Made by a program: the position numbers and the translations under genes. DNA of 34,211 bases, taken from Butyrivibrio sp. (GTDB lineage Bacteria > Bacillota > Clostridia > Lachnospirales > Lachnospiraceae). Under the pieces are notes generated by a model. That model was not told the DNA's origin. It did no database searches and worked only from the letters and a program-made list of their open reading frames with translations. Below are positions 7,795 to 18,525 of the stretch, piece by piece (position 1 is the first letter of the stretch; the number at the start of each line of letters is the position of its first letter). The DNA lies in the NCBI GenBank assembly GCA_023664865.1, contig JAMPEU010000027.1, positions 1 to 34,211 on the forward strand. Direction: 5' to 3'.

Positions 7795-7811
7795 CAAATA
7801 TCTATTATATA
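7784..7811 (+). promoter_or_regulatory. Probable guaB promoter
   Basis: TTTACA (7784-7789) and TATATA (7806-7811) with a 16-base spacer, 20 bases before the start codon. The resulting leader is very short and contains the GGAGG ribosome-binding site. No purine riboswitch was seen in this leader. Confidence 0.5.
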
Positions 7812-7812
7812 A

Positions 7813-9285
<1,473 letters not shown>

Positions 9286-9307
9286 ATATACTAAATAGGA
9301 GACTTGT

Positions 9308-10021
9308 ATGAAAAAATTATCATTGGCACAGGAACTTGCAGCTAACCCGTATCCGGGACGCGGCATAGTCATCGGTAAATCTGCAGACGGAAAATATGCG
9401 GTAACGGCGTATTTTATTATGGGACGCAGCACAAACAGCAGAAACCGCATATTTGTAACAGATGGAGAAGGTATACGCACTCAGGCGCATGATCCTGCTA
9501 AATTAGAGGATCCAAGCCTTGTCATATATGCTCCGGTCAGGGTACTTGGAAATAAAACCATAGTGACTAACGGAGACCAGACCGATACCATCTATGAGCT
9601 TATGGATAAGCAGCAGACCTTTGAACAGTCGTTAAGGGGCAGGACATACGAGCCTGACGGGCCAAACTATACTCCGCGCATCTCGGGGATTATGCACATA
9701 GAAGACGGAAGGTATAATTATGCCATGTCCATCCTGAAAAGCAATAACGGCAATCCGGCAGCATGCAACCGATACACTTTTGCATATGAGAATCCGGTTG
9801 CGGGGGAAGGGCATTTCATACATACTTATATGGGCGACGGCAATCCGCTTCCAAGTTTCGAGGGTGAGCCTGAATGGGTTGGCATAGACGGAGATATAGA
9901 CGCCTTTACGAATATGATATGGGATAATCTGAACGAAGAGAATAAGGTTTCGCTGTTTGTAAGGTATATAGATATAAATACTGGGAAATATGAGACGCGT
10001 ATTGTTAATAAGAATGTATGA
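9308..10021 (+). CDS. purO: IMP cyclohydrolase, PurO-like
   Basis: A protein of 237 residues that I assign to the IMP_cyclohyd (archaeal PurO-like) family, which closes FAICAR to IMP. The N-terminus NPYPGRGIVIGKSADGKYAV and the segments FIMGRSTNSRNRIF and PRISGIMHIEDGRYNYAMSI (in part) are typical for the bacterial members of this family. The location between guaB and a stand-alone AICAR formyltransferase fits exactly the step missing from that protein. It starts 22 bases after guaB with TAGGAG as ribosome-binding site. The assignment rests on recognition of the fold family and on context; it replaces the cyclohydrolase half of the usual bifunctional PurH. Confidence 0.85.
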   Translation: MKKLSLAQELAANPYPGRGIVIGKSADGKYAVTAYFIMGRSTNSRNRIFVTDGEGIRTQAHDPAKLEDPSLVIYAPVRVLGNKTIVTNGDQTDTIYELMDKQQTFEQSLRGRTYEPDGPNYTPRISGIMHIEDGRYNYAMSILKSNNGNPAACNRYTFAYENPVAGEGHFIHTYMGDGNPLPSFEGEPEWVGIDGDIDAFTNMIWDNLNEENKVSLFVRYIDINTGKYETRIVNKNV

Positions 10022-10230
10022 TTTAGGTAATTGCGAAACTGTCTAAGTCTATTTATGGATTGTACAAAGTATACAATCCATCGAAGGCACGCTTTCGCTG
10101 CATTGCCGCTCGTAGCGGTACTAAGCTCGAAAGTGCCTCGCTAAGTACCGACGGCGGCACAGCACCTTCGAGTGATTGTATACTTTGCACAATCTTGTTT
10201 ATAAGATAGTGAGTTTCGCAATTACTTAAG
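10022..10230 (-). repeat. Long hairpin element A (core in minus orientation)
   Basis: An almost 205-base imperfect palindrome fills the gap between purO and the formyltransferase gene. Outer arms: 10024-10040 with 10212-10228 (16 of 17 bases pair). Second arm block: 10058-10078 with 10174-10194 (20 of 21), each half also self-complementary (GATTGTA/TACAATC). The inner core, 10082-10170, read on the minus strand, shares with elements B and C the CGGTACT...AGTACCG stem, and the side motif GCAGCGAAAGCGTGCCTT. The rest between blocks is unpaired and diverged. No reading frame is evident inside. It might also attenuate transcription between the two genes. Confidence 0.75.
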
Positions 10231-10263
10231 AATGTATGTTTCAGAGAAAGGAATAATAAATAT

Positions 10264-11445
10264 ATGAACGAATTAGAATTAAAATACGGCTGCAATCCTA
10301 ACCAGAAACCGTCCAGAATTTACATGGAAGACGGCGGCGAACTGCCGATTAAGGTATTGAACGGAAAGCCGGGATATATTAATTTTCTTGATGCTTTTAA
10401 CGGCTGGCAGCTCGTGAAAGAGTTAAAGGCGGCGACAGGACTTCCGGCGGCTGCCTCTTTCAAACATGTATCGCCTGCCGGGGCGGCGGTAGGACTTCCG
10501 CTTACGGATGTGGAGAAAAAGATTTACTGGGTAGATGACTTGGATATGGAATTTACGCCGCTTGCCAATGCGTATGCAAGGGCGCGCGGAGCTGACAGAA
10601 TGTCTTCTTTCGGCGATTTCATTTCGCTTTCAGATGTATGCGATGTCTCAACGGCAAAAATTATAAAAAGAGAGGTATCAGACGGAGTAATAGCGCCCGG
10701 ATATGAGCCGGAGGCGTTGGAGATTCTGAAAGCAAAGAAAAAGGGCGGATATAATGTTATAGAGATTGATCCGGACTATGTTCCCGCGCCGCTTGAGGTG
10801 AAACAGGTTTACGGCATTAGTTTTGAACAGGGCAGAAATGAATTGAAAATTGACGATAAGTTTTTTGATAACGTCGTGACGGAGAATAAGGTGATTCCGG
10901 AACAGGCAAAGGTAGATTTGGCAATCGCCATGATTACTTTAAAATATACGCAGTCCAATTCAGTATGTTATGTAAAAGGCGGTCAGGCAATCGGTATCGG
11001 CGCGGGGCAGCAGTCAAGAATACATTGTACCAGACTGGCAGGCTCAAAGGCGGACAACTGGTTCTTGCGTCAGTCGCCTAAAGTATTGGGCTTACAGTTT
11101 ATAGACGGAATAGGACGGGCGGACAGGGATAATGCCATTGATTTGTATATGGGCGATGATGATATGGATGTGCTGGCTGACGGCGCATGGCAGAAAATAT
11201 TCAAGGTAAAGCCTGAACGCTTTACCGGGGAAGAAAAGCGCGCATGGCTGGATACAATGAGCGACGTAACCCTCGGTTCAGATGCGTTCTTCCCCTTTGG
11301 CGACAATATAGAGCGGGCGCATAAGAGCGGAGTAAAATATGTGGCGCAGCCGGGCGGCTCCGTCAGGGACGATAATGTTATCGAGACCTGCAATAAGTAC
11401 GGTATGGCAATGTGCTTTACTGGGATAAGGCTGTTCCATCACTAG
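10264..11445 (+). CDS. purV: AICAR formyltransferase, stand-alone
   Basis: A 393-residue protein corresponding to the formyltransferase domain of PurH without the cyclohydrolase domain. It transfers a formyl group from 10-formyl-THF to AICAR, giving FAICAR. Visible family marks are LKYGCNPNQKPS at the N-terminus, the Lys-His pair in AASFKHVSPAGAAVG, GVIAPGYEPEALEIL, YTQSNSVCYVKGGQAIGIGAGQQSR and the C-terminal KYVAQPGGSVRDD. An AGAAAGGA site precedes ATG 10264. Together with the PurO-like gene upstream it makes a split form of the last two steps to IMP. The symbol purV has been used for such stand-alone formyltransferases; many annotations write purH. Confidence 0.93.
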   Translation: MNELELKYGCNPNQKPSRIYMEDGGELPIKVLNGKPGYINFLDAFNGWQLVKELKAATGLPAAASFKHVSPAGAAVGLPLTDVEKKIYWVDDLDMEFTPLANAYARARGADRMSSFGDFISLSDVCDVSTAKIIKREVSDGVIAPGYEPEALEILKAKKKGGYNVIEIDPDYVPAPLEVKQVYGISFEQGRNELKIDDKFFDNVVTENKVIPEQAKVDLAIAMITLKYTQSNSVCYVKGGQAIGIGAGQQSRIHCTRLAGSKADNWFLRQSPKVLGLQFIDGIGRADRDNAIDLYMGDDDMDVLADGAWQKIFKVKPERFTGEEKRAWLDTMSDVTLGSDAFFPFGDNIERAHKSGVKYVAQPGGSVRDDNVIETCNKYGMAMCFTGIRLFHH

Positions 11446-11460
11446 GTTAAATTAAGATAG

Positions 11461-11605
11461 GGAATATAAAACATGAACCCTTTGAAGGTCCTTGAAAAAC
11501 GCCGGTACTTAGTGAAAAAGCTGTTTTTGAGCTTTTGAACTTAGTACCGCTGCGATTTTTCACGGAGCGAGAGCGTACCTTCAAAGGGTTCATGTTTTAT
11601 ATTCC
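11461..11605 (+). repeat. Long hairpin element B, with perfect 29-base arms
   Basis: The arms 11461-11489 and 11577-11605 are perfectly complementary over 29 bases. The core (11490-11576) folds further: TGAAAAACGC with GCGATTTTTCA, CGGTACT with AGTACCG, and AAAAGCT with AGCTTTT; an unpaired side segment holds GGAGCGAGAGCGT. The element lies between the convergent purV and buk genes. The outer arms have an A-run on one side and a T-run on the other, so the whole can serve as a bidirectional terminator. The core is shared with elements A and C but the arms are not. Confidence 0.85.
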
Positions 11606-11655
11606 GTTATGGTTCTAATGACTTCATGCGTTTGATGATGTTCTGGCTAAACCGT

Positions 11656-12723
11656 TTAATATACCATAGCCTTCTCTTCCCCATTCAACACGCGCAGTCC
11701 GCCCTGGACAAGTGCAAGCAGCTCGTCTTCGCCGGGATATATTGTCATCGGGGCAATCCAGCCGGCTTTTTCTTTTAACCCTGCAACCACTACCTTGTCA
11801 TAGGCAATGCCGCCTGTGACAATTATTTGGTCGATTTTTCCCTTTAAGACACATGCCATTGAGCCGATATCCTTCGCAACCTGAGTAATAAAAGCTTCGC
11901 GTACTTCGGCAGCTTTAGCATCGCCGTTTTGCACCATTTTCTCCACGTCGCGCATATCGTTTGTTCCGCAGTATGCGTTAAAACCGCCGTTGCCGACGAA
12001 CATCTTATAAACTTCCTTTTCGGTATATTTGCCGGAGAAACACAATTTAATGAGCGCACCGCTTTGAACTGCTCCGGCTCTTTCAGGAGAAAACGCGCCG
12101 TCGCCGTCTAAGGCGTTGAACACGTCCACAACTTTACCCTGTCTGTGTGCGCCTACGGATACTCCGCCGCCCATATGAACAACTATAAGATTCATGGACT
12201 CGTAAGCTTTGCCGGCTTCTTTAGCATAACGCTTGGCAACCGCCTTCTGATTTAGGGCGTGGAATACGCTGGTTCTGGGTAATTCGGGTACTCCTGAATA
12301 TCTGGATACAGGTTCAAGTTCGTCAACTACTACAGGGTCCACAATATATGAAGGAACTCCGATTGAATCGGCAATTTCCTTGGCAAGAATGCCGCCTAGA
12401 TTGGAAGCATGCTGCCCCTGTTTACCGATTTTTAAGTCTTCAAGCAAATCGTCGCTTACTCCATATGTTCCGCCCGGAATCGGTTTCAACATACCGCCGC
12501 GTCCAACCACCATATTCAGTGAATTAATATCAAAGTTCTTTTCTTTTAACAGATTGACGATGATTTCTTTCCTAAAGTCCTTCTGGTCCACGATAGATGC
12601 GTATCCGGCAATTTCTTCCGTGGAGTGCCTTAATGTTTCCTCAAATAACAATGTTTCGTCCTCAAAAACTCCGATTTTGGTAGATGTGGAGCCGGGATTG
12701 ATAATTAAACTTTTAACAGACAT
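11656..12723 (-). CDS. buk: Butyrate kinase
   Basis: A member of the acetate/butyrate kinase (ASKHA) family of 355 residues, the normal length for Buk rather than the ~400 of acetate kinase. N-terminal phosphate-binding motif [16 protein letters not shown]; further [35 protein letters not shown] and the adenosine-binding [11 protein letters not shown]. It makes butyrate and ATP from butyryl phosphate; branched-chain acyl phosphates are a possible substrate too. It follows ptb by 38 bases with AAAGGCGG as ribosome-binding site, and shares its promoter. The downstream end is element B. Confidence 0.95.
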   Translation of the reverse strand: MSVKSLIINPGSTSTKIGVFEDETLLFEETLRHSTEEIAGYASIVDQKDFRKEIIVNLLKEKNFDINSLNMVVGRGGMLKPIPGGTYGVSDDLLEDLKIGKQGQHASNLGGILAKEIADSIGVPSYIVDPVVVDELEPVSRYSGVPELPRTSVFHALNQKAVAKRYAKEAGKAYESMNLIVVHMGGGVSVGAHRQGKVVDVFNALDGDGAFSPERAGAVQSGALIKLCFSGKYTEKEVYKMFVGNGGFNAYCGTNDMRDVEKMVQNGDAKAAEVREAFITQVAKDIGSMACVLKGKIDQIIVTGGIAYDKVVVAGLKEKAGWIAPMTIYPGEDELLALVQGGLRVLNGEEKAMVY

Positions 12724-12761
12724 TTAGTTTTCCGCCTTTCATTTTGTTGTGTATAAATTTC

Positions 12762-13679
12762 TTATGATTTGGACATTGCTTCCGCCATAACTGCTCCAAG
12801 CGCGATGGAATTAACCTTAGTTTCAAAATCGTCTGAACGTGAAGTTAAAATAACAGGTGCTTTTGTACCGGTTAGAATATTTCCGTTCTTAACTTTAGCC
12901 GTATGGACAAGGCATTTGTATACAAGATTTCCTGCGTGGATGTCAGGGAAAAGAAGTATGTCAGCATCGCCTACAATCTTTCTGCCTTCTGCACCCTTAT
13001 GTTTAGCCGCCTCAGGATCAATGGCAAGGTCTAAGGAGAGCGGTCCGTCTACTACGCAGCCTGTGATTTTGCCTTCCTCGCACATTTTGGTAAGTTCCTC
13101 AGCCTCTAATGTAACCGGCATCTTGGGGTTTACGACCTCTACTGCGGCAAGCGGTGCCACCTTGGGATTAGGGATGCCGCAGGCGTGGCAGACTTCAACG
13201 GTATTTTCAATAATATGCACTTTTTCTTCCAAAGTAGGATAGGTCAGGAAAGCCACATCCGATAAGAATAAAAGATGGTTGATTCCCTCAACTTCAAATA
13301 CGCATACATGGGACAGGGTTTTTCCGGTTCTTAAGCCGACCTCCTTATCCAGCACGCTTTTTAAGAAAGATTTGGTATCGATAAGCCCTTTCATATACAT
13401 ATTTGCCTTGCCTGTATGTACCAGTTCAACAGCCTTAAGCGCGGCGGTATAGTTATCTTTCTCGTCAATGATTTCATATCCGCTTACGTCCATATTGATG
13501 GAAGCGGCCACTTCCTTAATCTTGTCCACGTCGCCGACAAGGATTGCCTCTGCGATATTACGCTCTTTAGCGGCTTTTACCGCCTCTAATACCGCGCTGT
13601 CCTGCGCTACGGCTACAGCGACTTTTTTGACGCTGCACTCAGATACTTTAGATAATAAGTCATCAAAACTCTTACTCAT
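12762..13679 (-). CDS. ptb: Phosphate butyryltransferase
   Basis: Converts butyryl-CoA and phosphate to butyryl phosphate, feeding Buk. From ATG 13679 it has 305 residues, the typical Ptb size; GGAGG stands just upstream. A longer frame to 13724 would start before this site and is not favoured. Features are the VAVAQDSAVLEAVKAAKERN start of the phosphotransacetylase fold, MYMKGLIDTKSFLKSVL, HVCVFEVEGINHLLFLSDVAF (in parts), VDGPLSLDLAIDPEAA and DILLFPDIHAGNLVYK. It is the first gene of a two-gene ptb-buk operon, divergent from secA. Confidence 0.94.
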   Translation of the reverse strand: MSKSFDDLLSKVSECSVKKVAVAVAQDSAVLEAVKAAKERNIAEAILVGDVDKIKEVAASINMDVSGYEIIDEKDNYTAALKAVELVHTGKANMYMKGLIDTKSFLKSVLDKEVGLRTGKTLSHVCVFEVEGINHLLFLSDVAFLTYPTLEEKVHIIENTVEVCHACGIPNPKVAPLAAVEVVNPKMPVTLEAEELTKMCEEGKITGCVVDGPLSLDLAIDPEAAKHKGAEGRKIVGDADILLFPDIHAGNLVYKCLVHTAKVKNGNILTGTKAPVILTSRSDDFETKVNSIALGAVMAEAMSKS

Positions 13680-13770
13680 TTTTCCTCCATTCCGAAGTAT
13701 TCTACATTTAACTTCTCTCTTCATATTTGCTATATGTTATTTTCATATGATTAATATAGCATACAAAAAA

Positions 13771-13799
13771 ATAGTATCACTTCTGCTGCTAAAAATCAA
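13771..13799 (-). promoter_or_regulatory. Promoter of ptb-buk
   Basis: On the minus strand TTGATT (13799-13794), 17 bases, then TACTAT (13776-13771) with an upstream TG giving an extended -10. It lies 91 bases before the ptb start. The remaining AT-rich segment 13800-13860 shows nothing else that I can support. Confidence 0.65.
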
Positions 13800-13861
13800 A
13801 TTTAGAATGACAAATGTTTGATTTTTTTATAAAATATTAACATATGCTCTAATGCGGAAGG

Positions 13862-13890
13862 TTGAATTTGTATAGTAAATCTGATACAAT
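13862..13890 (+). promoter_or_regulatory. Promoter of secA-prfB
   Basis: TTGAAT (13862-13867), 17 bases, TACAAT (13885-13890) with the extended TGA before it. The leader to secA ATG 14041 is about 145 bases and holds a small AATTG/CAATT hairpin near 13936-13950 and a second possible start (GTG 13972 with AAAGGAA). Confidence 0.7.
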
Positions 13891-14040
13891 ATATGTTGGT
13901 TTTTTATATATGAAAATTTTGCCAAAGAACTAGGATAATTGTGAAGCAATTTTCTTGTGTAAAAAGGAAATGTGGCTGCATTTGGACATGCTTTTACTCA
14001 AACAGAAGGCATGCGTAAGAATGCACAGATTGGAGTAAGA

Positions 14041-16611
14041 ATGAACGTAGTACAGAAAGTTTTCGGAACACACAGTGAAAGAGAGATAAAGAGAATTAAT
14101 TCGCTGGTAGATCAGATTGAGGCGCTCAGGGATTCTATGATGGCGCTAAGCGATGAGCAGTTAAAGGCTAAGACCGAAGAGTTTAAGAAACGCCTGGCAG
14201 ATGGAGAGACTCTTGATGATTTACTTGTAGACGCCTATGCGGTAGTCAGGGAAGCGGCAAGGCGGGTGCTGGGAACGGAGCATTACCGCGTGCAGCTGAT
14301 TGGTGGAATCATTCTTCATCAGGGGCGTATCGCGGAGATGAAAACCGGTGAAGGTAAGACTCAGACCTGTCTTTTGCCGGCATATCTGAATGCTTTGGAA
14401 GGAAAAGGAATACACGTCGTTACTGTAAACGATTATCTTGCTAAGCGTGATGCTGAGTGGATGGGACAGGTTCATGAAGCCTTAGGGCTGACTGTCGGCG
14501 TGGTTTTAAACAGCATGAAGCCCGAAGAGCGGAGAGAGGCATATAACTGCGATATTACCTATGTGACCAACAATGAACTTGGCTTTGATTATCTGCGTGA
14601 CAATATGGTTATATATAAGGAACAGCTTGTACTCAGGGATTTGCACTATGCCATTATCGATGAGGTTGACTCGGTTCTGATTGATGAGGCAAGGACGCCG
14701 CTTATTATTTCCGGACAGAGCGGTAAATCGACGAAACTCTATGAGGCATGTGATATTCTTGCGAAACAGCTCGTCCGTGGCGAAGATATGGCGGAATTAT
14801 CCAAAATGGATGCGATAATGGGCGTAGAGCGTGAAGAGACGGGCGATTTTATTGTTAATGAGAAGGATAAAGTAGTTAATCTGACCGCACAGGGCGTAGC
14901 TAAAGTGGAGCGTTTTTTCCAGATAGAGAATCTGGCGGATCCGGAAAATCTCGAAATCCAACACAATATCACCTTGGCTCTGAGGGCGCATAACCTGATG
15001 TTCAGGGATCAGGATTATGTGGTAAAAGACGACCAGGTGCTGATTGTAGATGAATTTACCGGACGTATTATGCCGGGGCGGCGTTATTCTGATGGTTTAC
15101 ATCAGGCGATTGAAGCGAAAGAACATGTAAAGGTAAAAAGGGAGAGTAAGACGCTTGCGACCATTACTTTCCAGAACTTTTTTAATAAATTTGAGAAAAA
15201 GGCGGGTATGACAGGTACGGCGCTGACAGAAGAAAAGGAGTTTCGCGATATTTATGGTATGGACGTTATTGAGATTCCGACTAATGAGCCGATTGCCAGA
15301 ATCGATAGACAGGATGCCGTATATAAGACCAGACGCGGGAAACTGAACGCTATCGTAGAGGCTATTATAGAGGCGCATGCGAAAGGGCAGCCCGTATTGG
15401 TTGGTACGATTACGATTGAGGCATCTGAAGAATTGAGCGCCCTTTTGAAAAAAAGAGGCTTAGAACATAAAGTATTGAACGCTAAATTTCATGAGATGGA
15501 GGCTGAAATTGTAGCGGATGCCGGTATTCATGGGGCGATAACGATTGCAACCAATATGGCGGGACGTGGTACGGATATCAAGCTGGACGATGAATCCAGA
15601 GCTGCCGGAGGACTTAAGATTATAGGCACGGAGAGGCATGAGTCGAGACGTATAGATAACCAGCTCCGCGGACGTTCAGGAAGACAGGGAGATCCCGGTG
15701 AATCGAAGTTTTATATTTCACTTGAGGACGACCTCATGAGACTGTTTGGTTCTGAGAGAATGATATCCATGTTTAATGCGCTGGGTATTCCCGAAGATCA
15801 GGAAATAGAGCATGGCGCACTGACTAAGGCGGTTGAATCTGCACAGAAGAAGATTGAAAACAATAACTTCGGAATCAGAAAAAATCTGCTTGAATACGAT
15901 CAGGTTATGAACGAGCAGAGGGAGATAATATACGAAGAGAGAAGGCGGGTACTTAACGGCGAGAGTATGCGCGACGCTATTTATAAGATGATTACGGATA
16001 CCGTCGAGAACTGCATTGATATATGTATAGGCGACGACAGCGATTTTGAGGATTGGAATTTTGCCGAGCTTAATTCGTTGCTCCTTCCCATTATACCTTT
16101 ACAGCCTTTGAAACCGGAGAGGGTGTTAAAGCCTAAGAAGAACAGCTTAAAACAGCAGTTAAAAGAAGAAGCAGTCAAACTGTATGAAAGTAAAGAGGCA
16201 GAATTTCCTGAGCCGGAAGCTATACGTGAGATTGAGCGCGTAATTTTGCTTAAGGCGATTGACAGGAAGTGGATGGACCATATCGACGATATGGATCAGC
16301 TGCGCCAAGGCGTGGGCTTACAGGCATATGGGCAGAGGGATCCGCTTGTGGAATATAAGATGAGCGGTTATGAGATGTTTGATGAAATGACGCAGAATAT
16401 TAAAGAAGAAACTGTCCGCCTATTGTTCCGTGTACGCATCGAGCAGAAGGTTGAAAGAGAGCAGGTGGCGAAGGTTACGGGAACAAATAAAGATGATTCA
16501 GCGCCCAAAGCTCCGGTTAAACGTATGGAATCCAAGGTATATCCTAATGACCCATGCCCGTGCGGTTCAGGGAAAAAGTATAAACAGTGCTGCGGCAGAG
16601 GCAGGGTATAA
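14041..16611 (+). CDS. secA: Preprotein translocase ATPase SecA
   Basis: Motor of the Sec export system at the inner face of the membrane. From ATG 14041 it is 856 residues and starts [19 protein letters not shown], like homologues; TTGGAG at 14026-14031 supports this start. Walker A is MKTGEGKTQ (residues 100-108), Walker B region [19 protein letters not shown], helicase motif [12 protein letters not shown], and [13 protein letters not shown]. The C-terminal zinc-binding tail is complete: [20 protein letters not shown], as needed for SecB or ribosome contact. A GTG at 13972 with its own AAAGGAA could add 23 residues that do not look like SecA. Followed by prfB 33 bases later. Confidence 0.96.
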   Translation: MNVVQKVFGTHSEREIKRINSLVDQIEALRDSMMALSDEQLKAKTEEFKKRLADGETLDDLLVDAYAVVREAARRVLGTEHYRVQLIGGIILHQGRIAEMKTGEGKTQTCLLPAYLNALEGKGIHVVTVNDYLAKRDAEWMGQVHEALGLTVGVVLNSMKPEERREAYNCDITYVTNNELGFDYLRDNMVIYKEQLVLRDLHYAIIDEVDSVLIDEARTPLIISGQSGKSTKLYEACDILAKQLVRGEDMAELSKMDAIMGVEREETGDFIVNEKDKVVNLTAQGVAKVERFFQIENLADPENLEIQHNITLALRAHNLMFRDQDYVVKDDQVLIVDEFTGRIMPGRRYSDGLHQAIEAKEHVKVKRESKTLATITFQNFFNKFEKKAGMTGTALTEEKEFRDIYGMDVIEIPTNEPIARIDRQDAVYKTRRGKLNAIVEAIIEAHAKGQPVLVGTITIEASEELSALLKKRGLEHKVLNAKFHEMEAEIVADAGIHGAITIATNMAGRGTDIKLDDESRAAGGLKIIGTERHESRRIDNQLRGRSGRQGDPGESKFYISLEDDLMRLFGSERMISMFNALGIPEDQEIEHGALTKAVESAQKKIENNNFGIRKNLLEYDQVMNEQREIIYEERRRVLNGESMRDAIYKMITDTVENCIDICIGDDSDFEDWNFAELNSLLLPIIPLQPLKPERVLKPKKNSLKQQLKEEAVKLYESKEAEFPEPEAIREIERVILLKAIDRKWMDHIDDMDQLRQGVGLQAYGQRDPLVEYKMSGYEMFDEMTQNIKEETVRLLFRVRIEQKVEREQVAKVTGTNKDDSAPKAPVKRMESKVYPNDPCPCGSGKKYKQCCGRGRV

Positions 16612-16644
16612 GATTTTAGTTAAGTATGAAAGAGGGTGACGTTA

Positions 16645-17755
16645 TTGGTAGAGCTTGATAATATGAAATCAGAACTTCAGAGTTATGAAAGTCCATTAGC
16701 GGAAGTGAGGGATTCACTTTAACTTAGCGGCTAAGGAAAAGAGAATTGAAGAACTGGAGATGGAAATGCAGGAGCCGGGTTTCTGGGATGATCCGGAAAA
16801 GTCCAACCAGAAGATGAAAGAGTCCAAGAACCTTAAAGACATTGTGGATACGATGAAAGGGCTGGAAAACCGCTATGAAGATATACTAACGTTAATTGAA
16901 ATGGGATACGAGGACAATGATCCCGGCATTATTCCGGATATCAGTGAGGAACTTGAAACATTTAAAACGGAATTTGAAACAATCAGGATTAGCACACTCC
17001 TATCTGGCGAATATGATAAGAATAATGCGATTCTTAGGCTGAATGCGGGGGCAGGCGGGACTGAAAGCTGCGATTGGTGCAGCATGTTGTACCGTATGTA
17101 TACAAGATGGGCGGAAAGAAAGGGATTTTCGCTTGAGGTATTGGATTCCCTGGACGGTGATGAGGCTGGAATCAAGTCTGTTACATTTCAGATAAACGGC
17201 GAAAATGCTTACGGATATCTTAAATCAGAGAAAGGCGTACACCGACTGGTGCGTATTTCACCTTTTAATGCACAGGGCAAGCGTCAGACTTCATTTGTCT
17301 CTTTAGACGTCATGCCTGATATTGAGGAAGATTTGGATGTGGAGATAAAGGACGAAGATATAAGGGTGGATACTTACCGAAGCAGCGGCGCGGGCGGGCA
17401 GCATATAAATAAAACTTCATCTGCTATAAGAATTACGCACTTCCCGACGGGCATCGTGGTAACGTGCCAGAATGAGCGGAGCCAGCATATGAATAAGGAT
17501 AAGGCGATGCAGATGTTAAAAGCGAAGCTGTATATGCTCAAGCAGGAAGAAAATGCCGAAAAGTTGTCCGATATCCGCGGAGACGTAAAGGAAATCGGCT
17601 GGGGCAATCAAATCCGTTCATATGTCATGCAGCCATATACAATGGTTAAAGACCACAGGACGAACGAAGAATCGGGTAATGTAGATGCGGTTATGGACGG
17701 AGCAATAGACCCTTTTATAAATTCATATCTGAAATGGAAAAGTGTCGGGCATTAG
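16645..17755 (+). CDS. prfB: Peptide chain release factor 2 with programmed +1 frameshift
   Basis: RF2 reads UGA and UAA stop codons. Translation begins at TTG 16645 (GAGGGTGA just upstream) as VELDNMKSELQSYE (first residue fMet), runs 25 codons to CTT 16717-16719, meets TAA 16720-16722, and continues after a +1 shift at AAC 16721 for 344 more codons: 369 residues in all. The C-terminal part carries the stop-recognition tripeptide SPF (residues 205-207) and the catalytic GGQ (250-252), numbered exactly as in E. coli RF2. Conceptual location: join 16645..16719 and 16721..17755. A simple annotation would start inside the second part at about 16760. It follows secA in one operon and ends overlapping the convergent DUF975-like gene by 4 bases. 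Confidence 0.95.
16708..16723 (+). other. prfB frameshift site with UAA
   Basis: AGGG (Shine-Dalgarno-like stimulator, 16708-16711), five bases, then CTT TAA C. The usual site in bacterial prfB is CTT TGA C. Slippage of the peptidyl-tRNA from CUU to UUU moves the ribosome to the AAC frame. The residue decoded after the shift is Asn rather than Asp. Confidence 0.9.
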
Positions 17756-17765
17756 TCCGACACTT
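17740..17765. terminator. Bidirectional terminator made of two overlapping gene ends
   Basis: AAGTGTCGG (17740-17748) and CCGACACTT (17757-17765) form a perfect 9-bp stem with an 8-base loop that contains the prfB stop TAG and the stop of the minus-strand gene. A GGTTTTTCTT tail follows on the plus side and TTTCCATTTC on the minus side. Confidence 0.85.
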
Positions 17766-18489
17766 GGTTTTTCTTGATTAAGTCTAAGAAGAACTCAGTA
17801 TTGGCGGCATAAATATATGGCACAATCCAGAAACATGCGATTCCGCACGATAACAAACCAAGCAGCAATAATGGGAAGAAACTTACCATAAAATAAAATA
17901 ACCTGAATTTGTTGCCCTTCATAAGCTTCCTGCTCGTCGATAATATTTTACTGACGGAATATTCCGGAAAGTCATGCAACAGATAAAACGCCTGCGAATA
18001 AACAAGGAGAATTGCCACATACACCACATAATACAAAAGCAGCGACAGATAATAGAATAGTGAAATTGCGGCATTTTCAGGATATATCATTACAAAATAT
18101 GTGAAGATTAAATAAGGTATCATAGCTGCATAAATCCAAGCGGACATATACATCTGTATTAACACGGCTTTGTCAGGAAACATTTTAAAGCCATAAAAAA
18201 TATCGCTTACTACTACAGGCTGTTTGCAGGATATTTTTAAATAGAAATATATTAAGCCTGAATTGAGAAGGCCGGACAGGACGGATACAACGAAGGAGAT
18301 TACAAAGTACAGCACTATTCCGTAAATCGTACCCATATTAACGAATACTGTTGAAAAATTGCTGACGAATAAATTAATGGAACCGACAATGATGATGGCG
18401 CCTATAGCTGTACCGTATTTTCCGAACAGACGCTCTTTGGCGACAGACTTTAATTCTTCATTAGATTTATACCTATTTAAATTATCCAT
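17752..18489 (-). CDS. DUF975-like multi-spanning membrane protein
   Basis: A protein of 245 residues with about six hydrophobic segments and the DUF975 habit: an N-terminal KSNEELKSVAKERLFGKYGTAIGA, a central DIFYGFKMFPDKAV, and a C-terminal half with VSKILSTSRKLMKGNKFRLFYFMVSFFPL. These marks, including the short polar loop before the last helices, are typical of the Firmicutes DUF975 family; its function is unknown. It is the last of three minus-strand genes and ends over the prfB stop. The gap to the preceding HExxH gene is 36 bases, so the group could be one transcript. Confidence 0.82.
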   Translation of the reverse strand: MDNLNRYKSNEELKSVAKERLFGKYGTAIGAIIIVGSINLFVSNFSTVFVNMGTIYGIVLYFVISFVVSVLSGLLNSGLIYFYLKISCKQPVVVSDIFYGFKMFPDKAVLIQMYMSAWIYAAMIPYLIFTYFVMIYPENAAISLFYYLSLLLYYVVYVAILLVYSQAFYLLHDFPEYSVSKILSTSRKLMKGNKFRLFYFMVSFFPLLLLGLLSCGIACFWIVPYIYAANTEFFLDLIKKNQVSD

Positions 18490-18525
18490 AAACGTACTCC
18501 AATTAATACTTTTTATAATAGCTGC

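Noticed and set aside
10022-11655. CRISPR array or insertion sequence
   Set aside because: The repeats are isolated palindromes with no regular spacing, and no transposase or cas reading frame is present in the window.
13972-14040. Longer SecA starting at GTG 13972
   Set aside because: The added 23 residues do not look like SecA, and ATG 14041 has its own site and matches homologue N-termini. A leader peptide is still possible.
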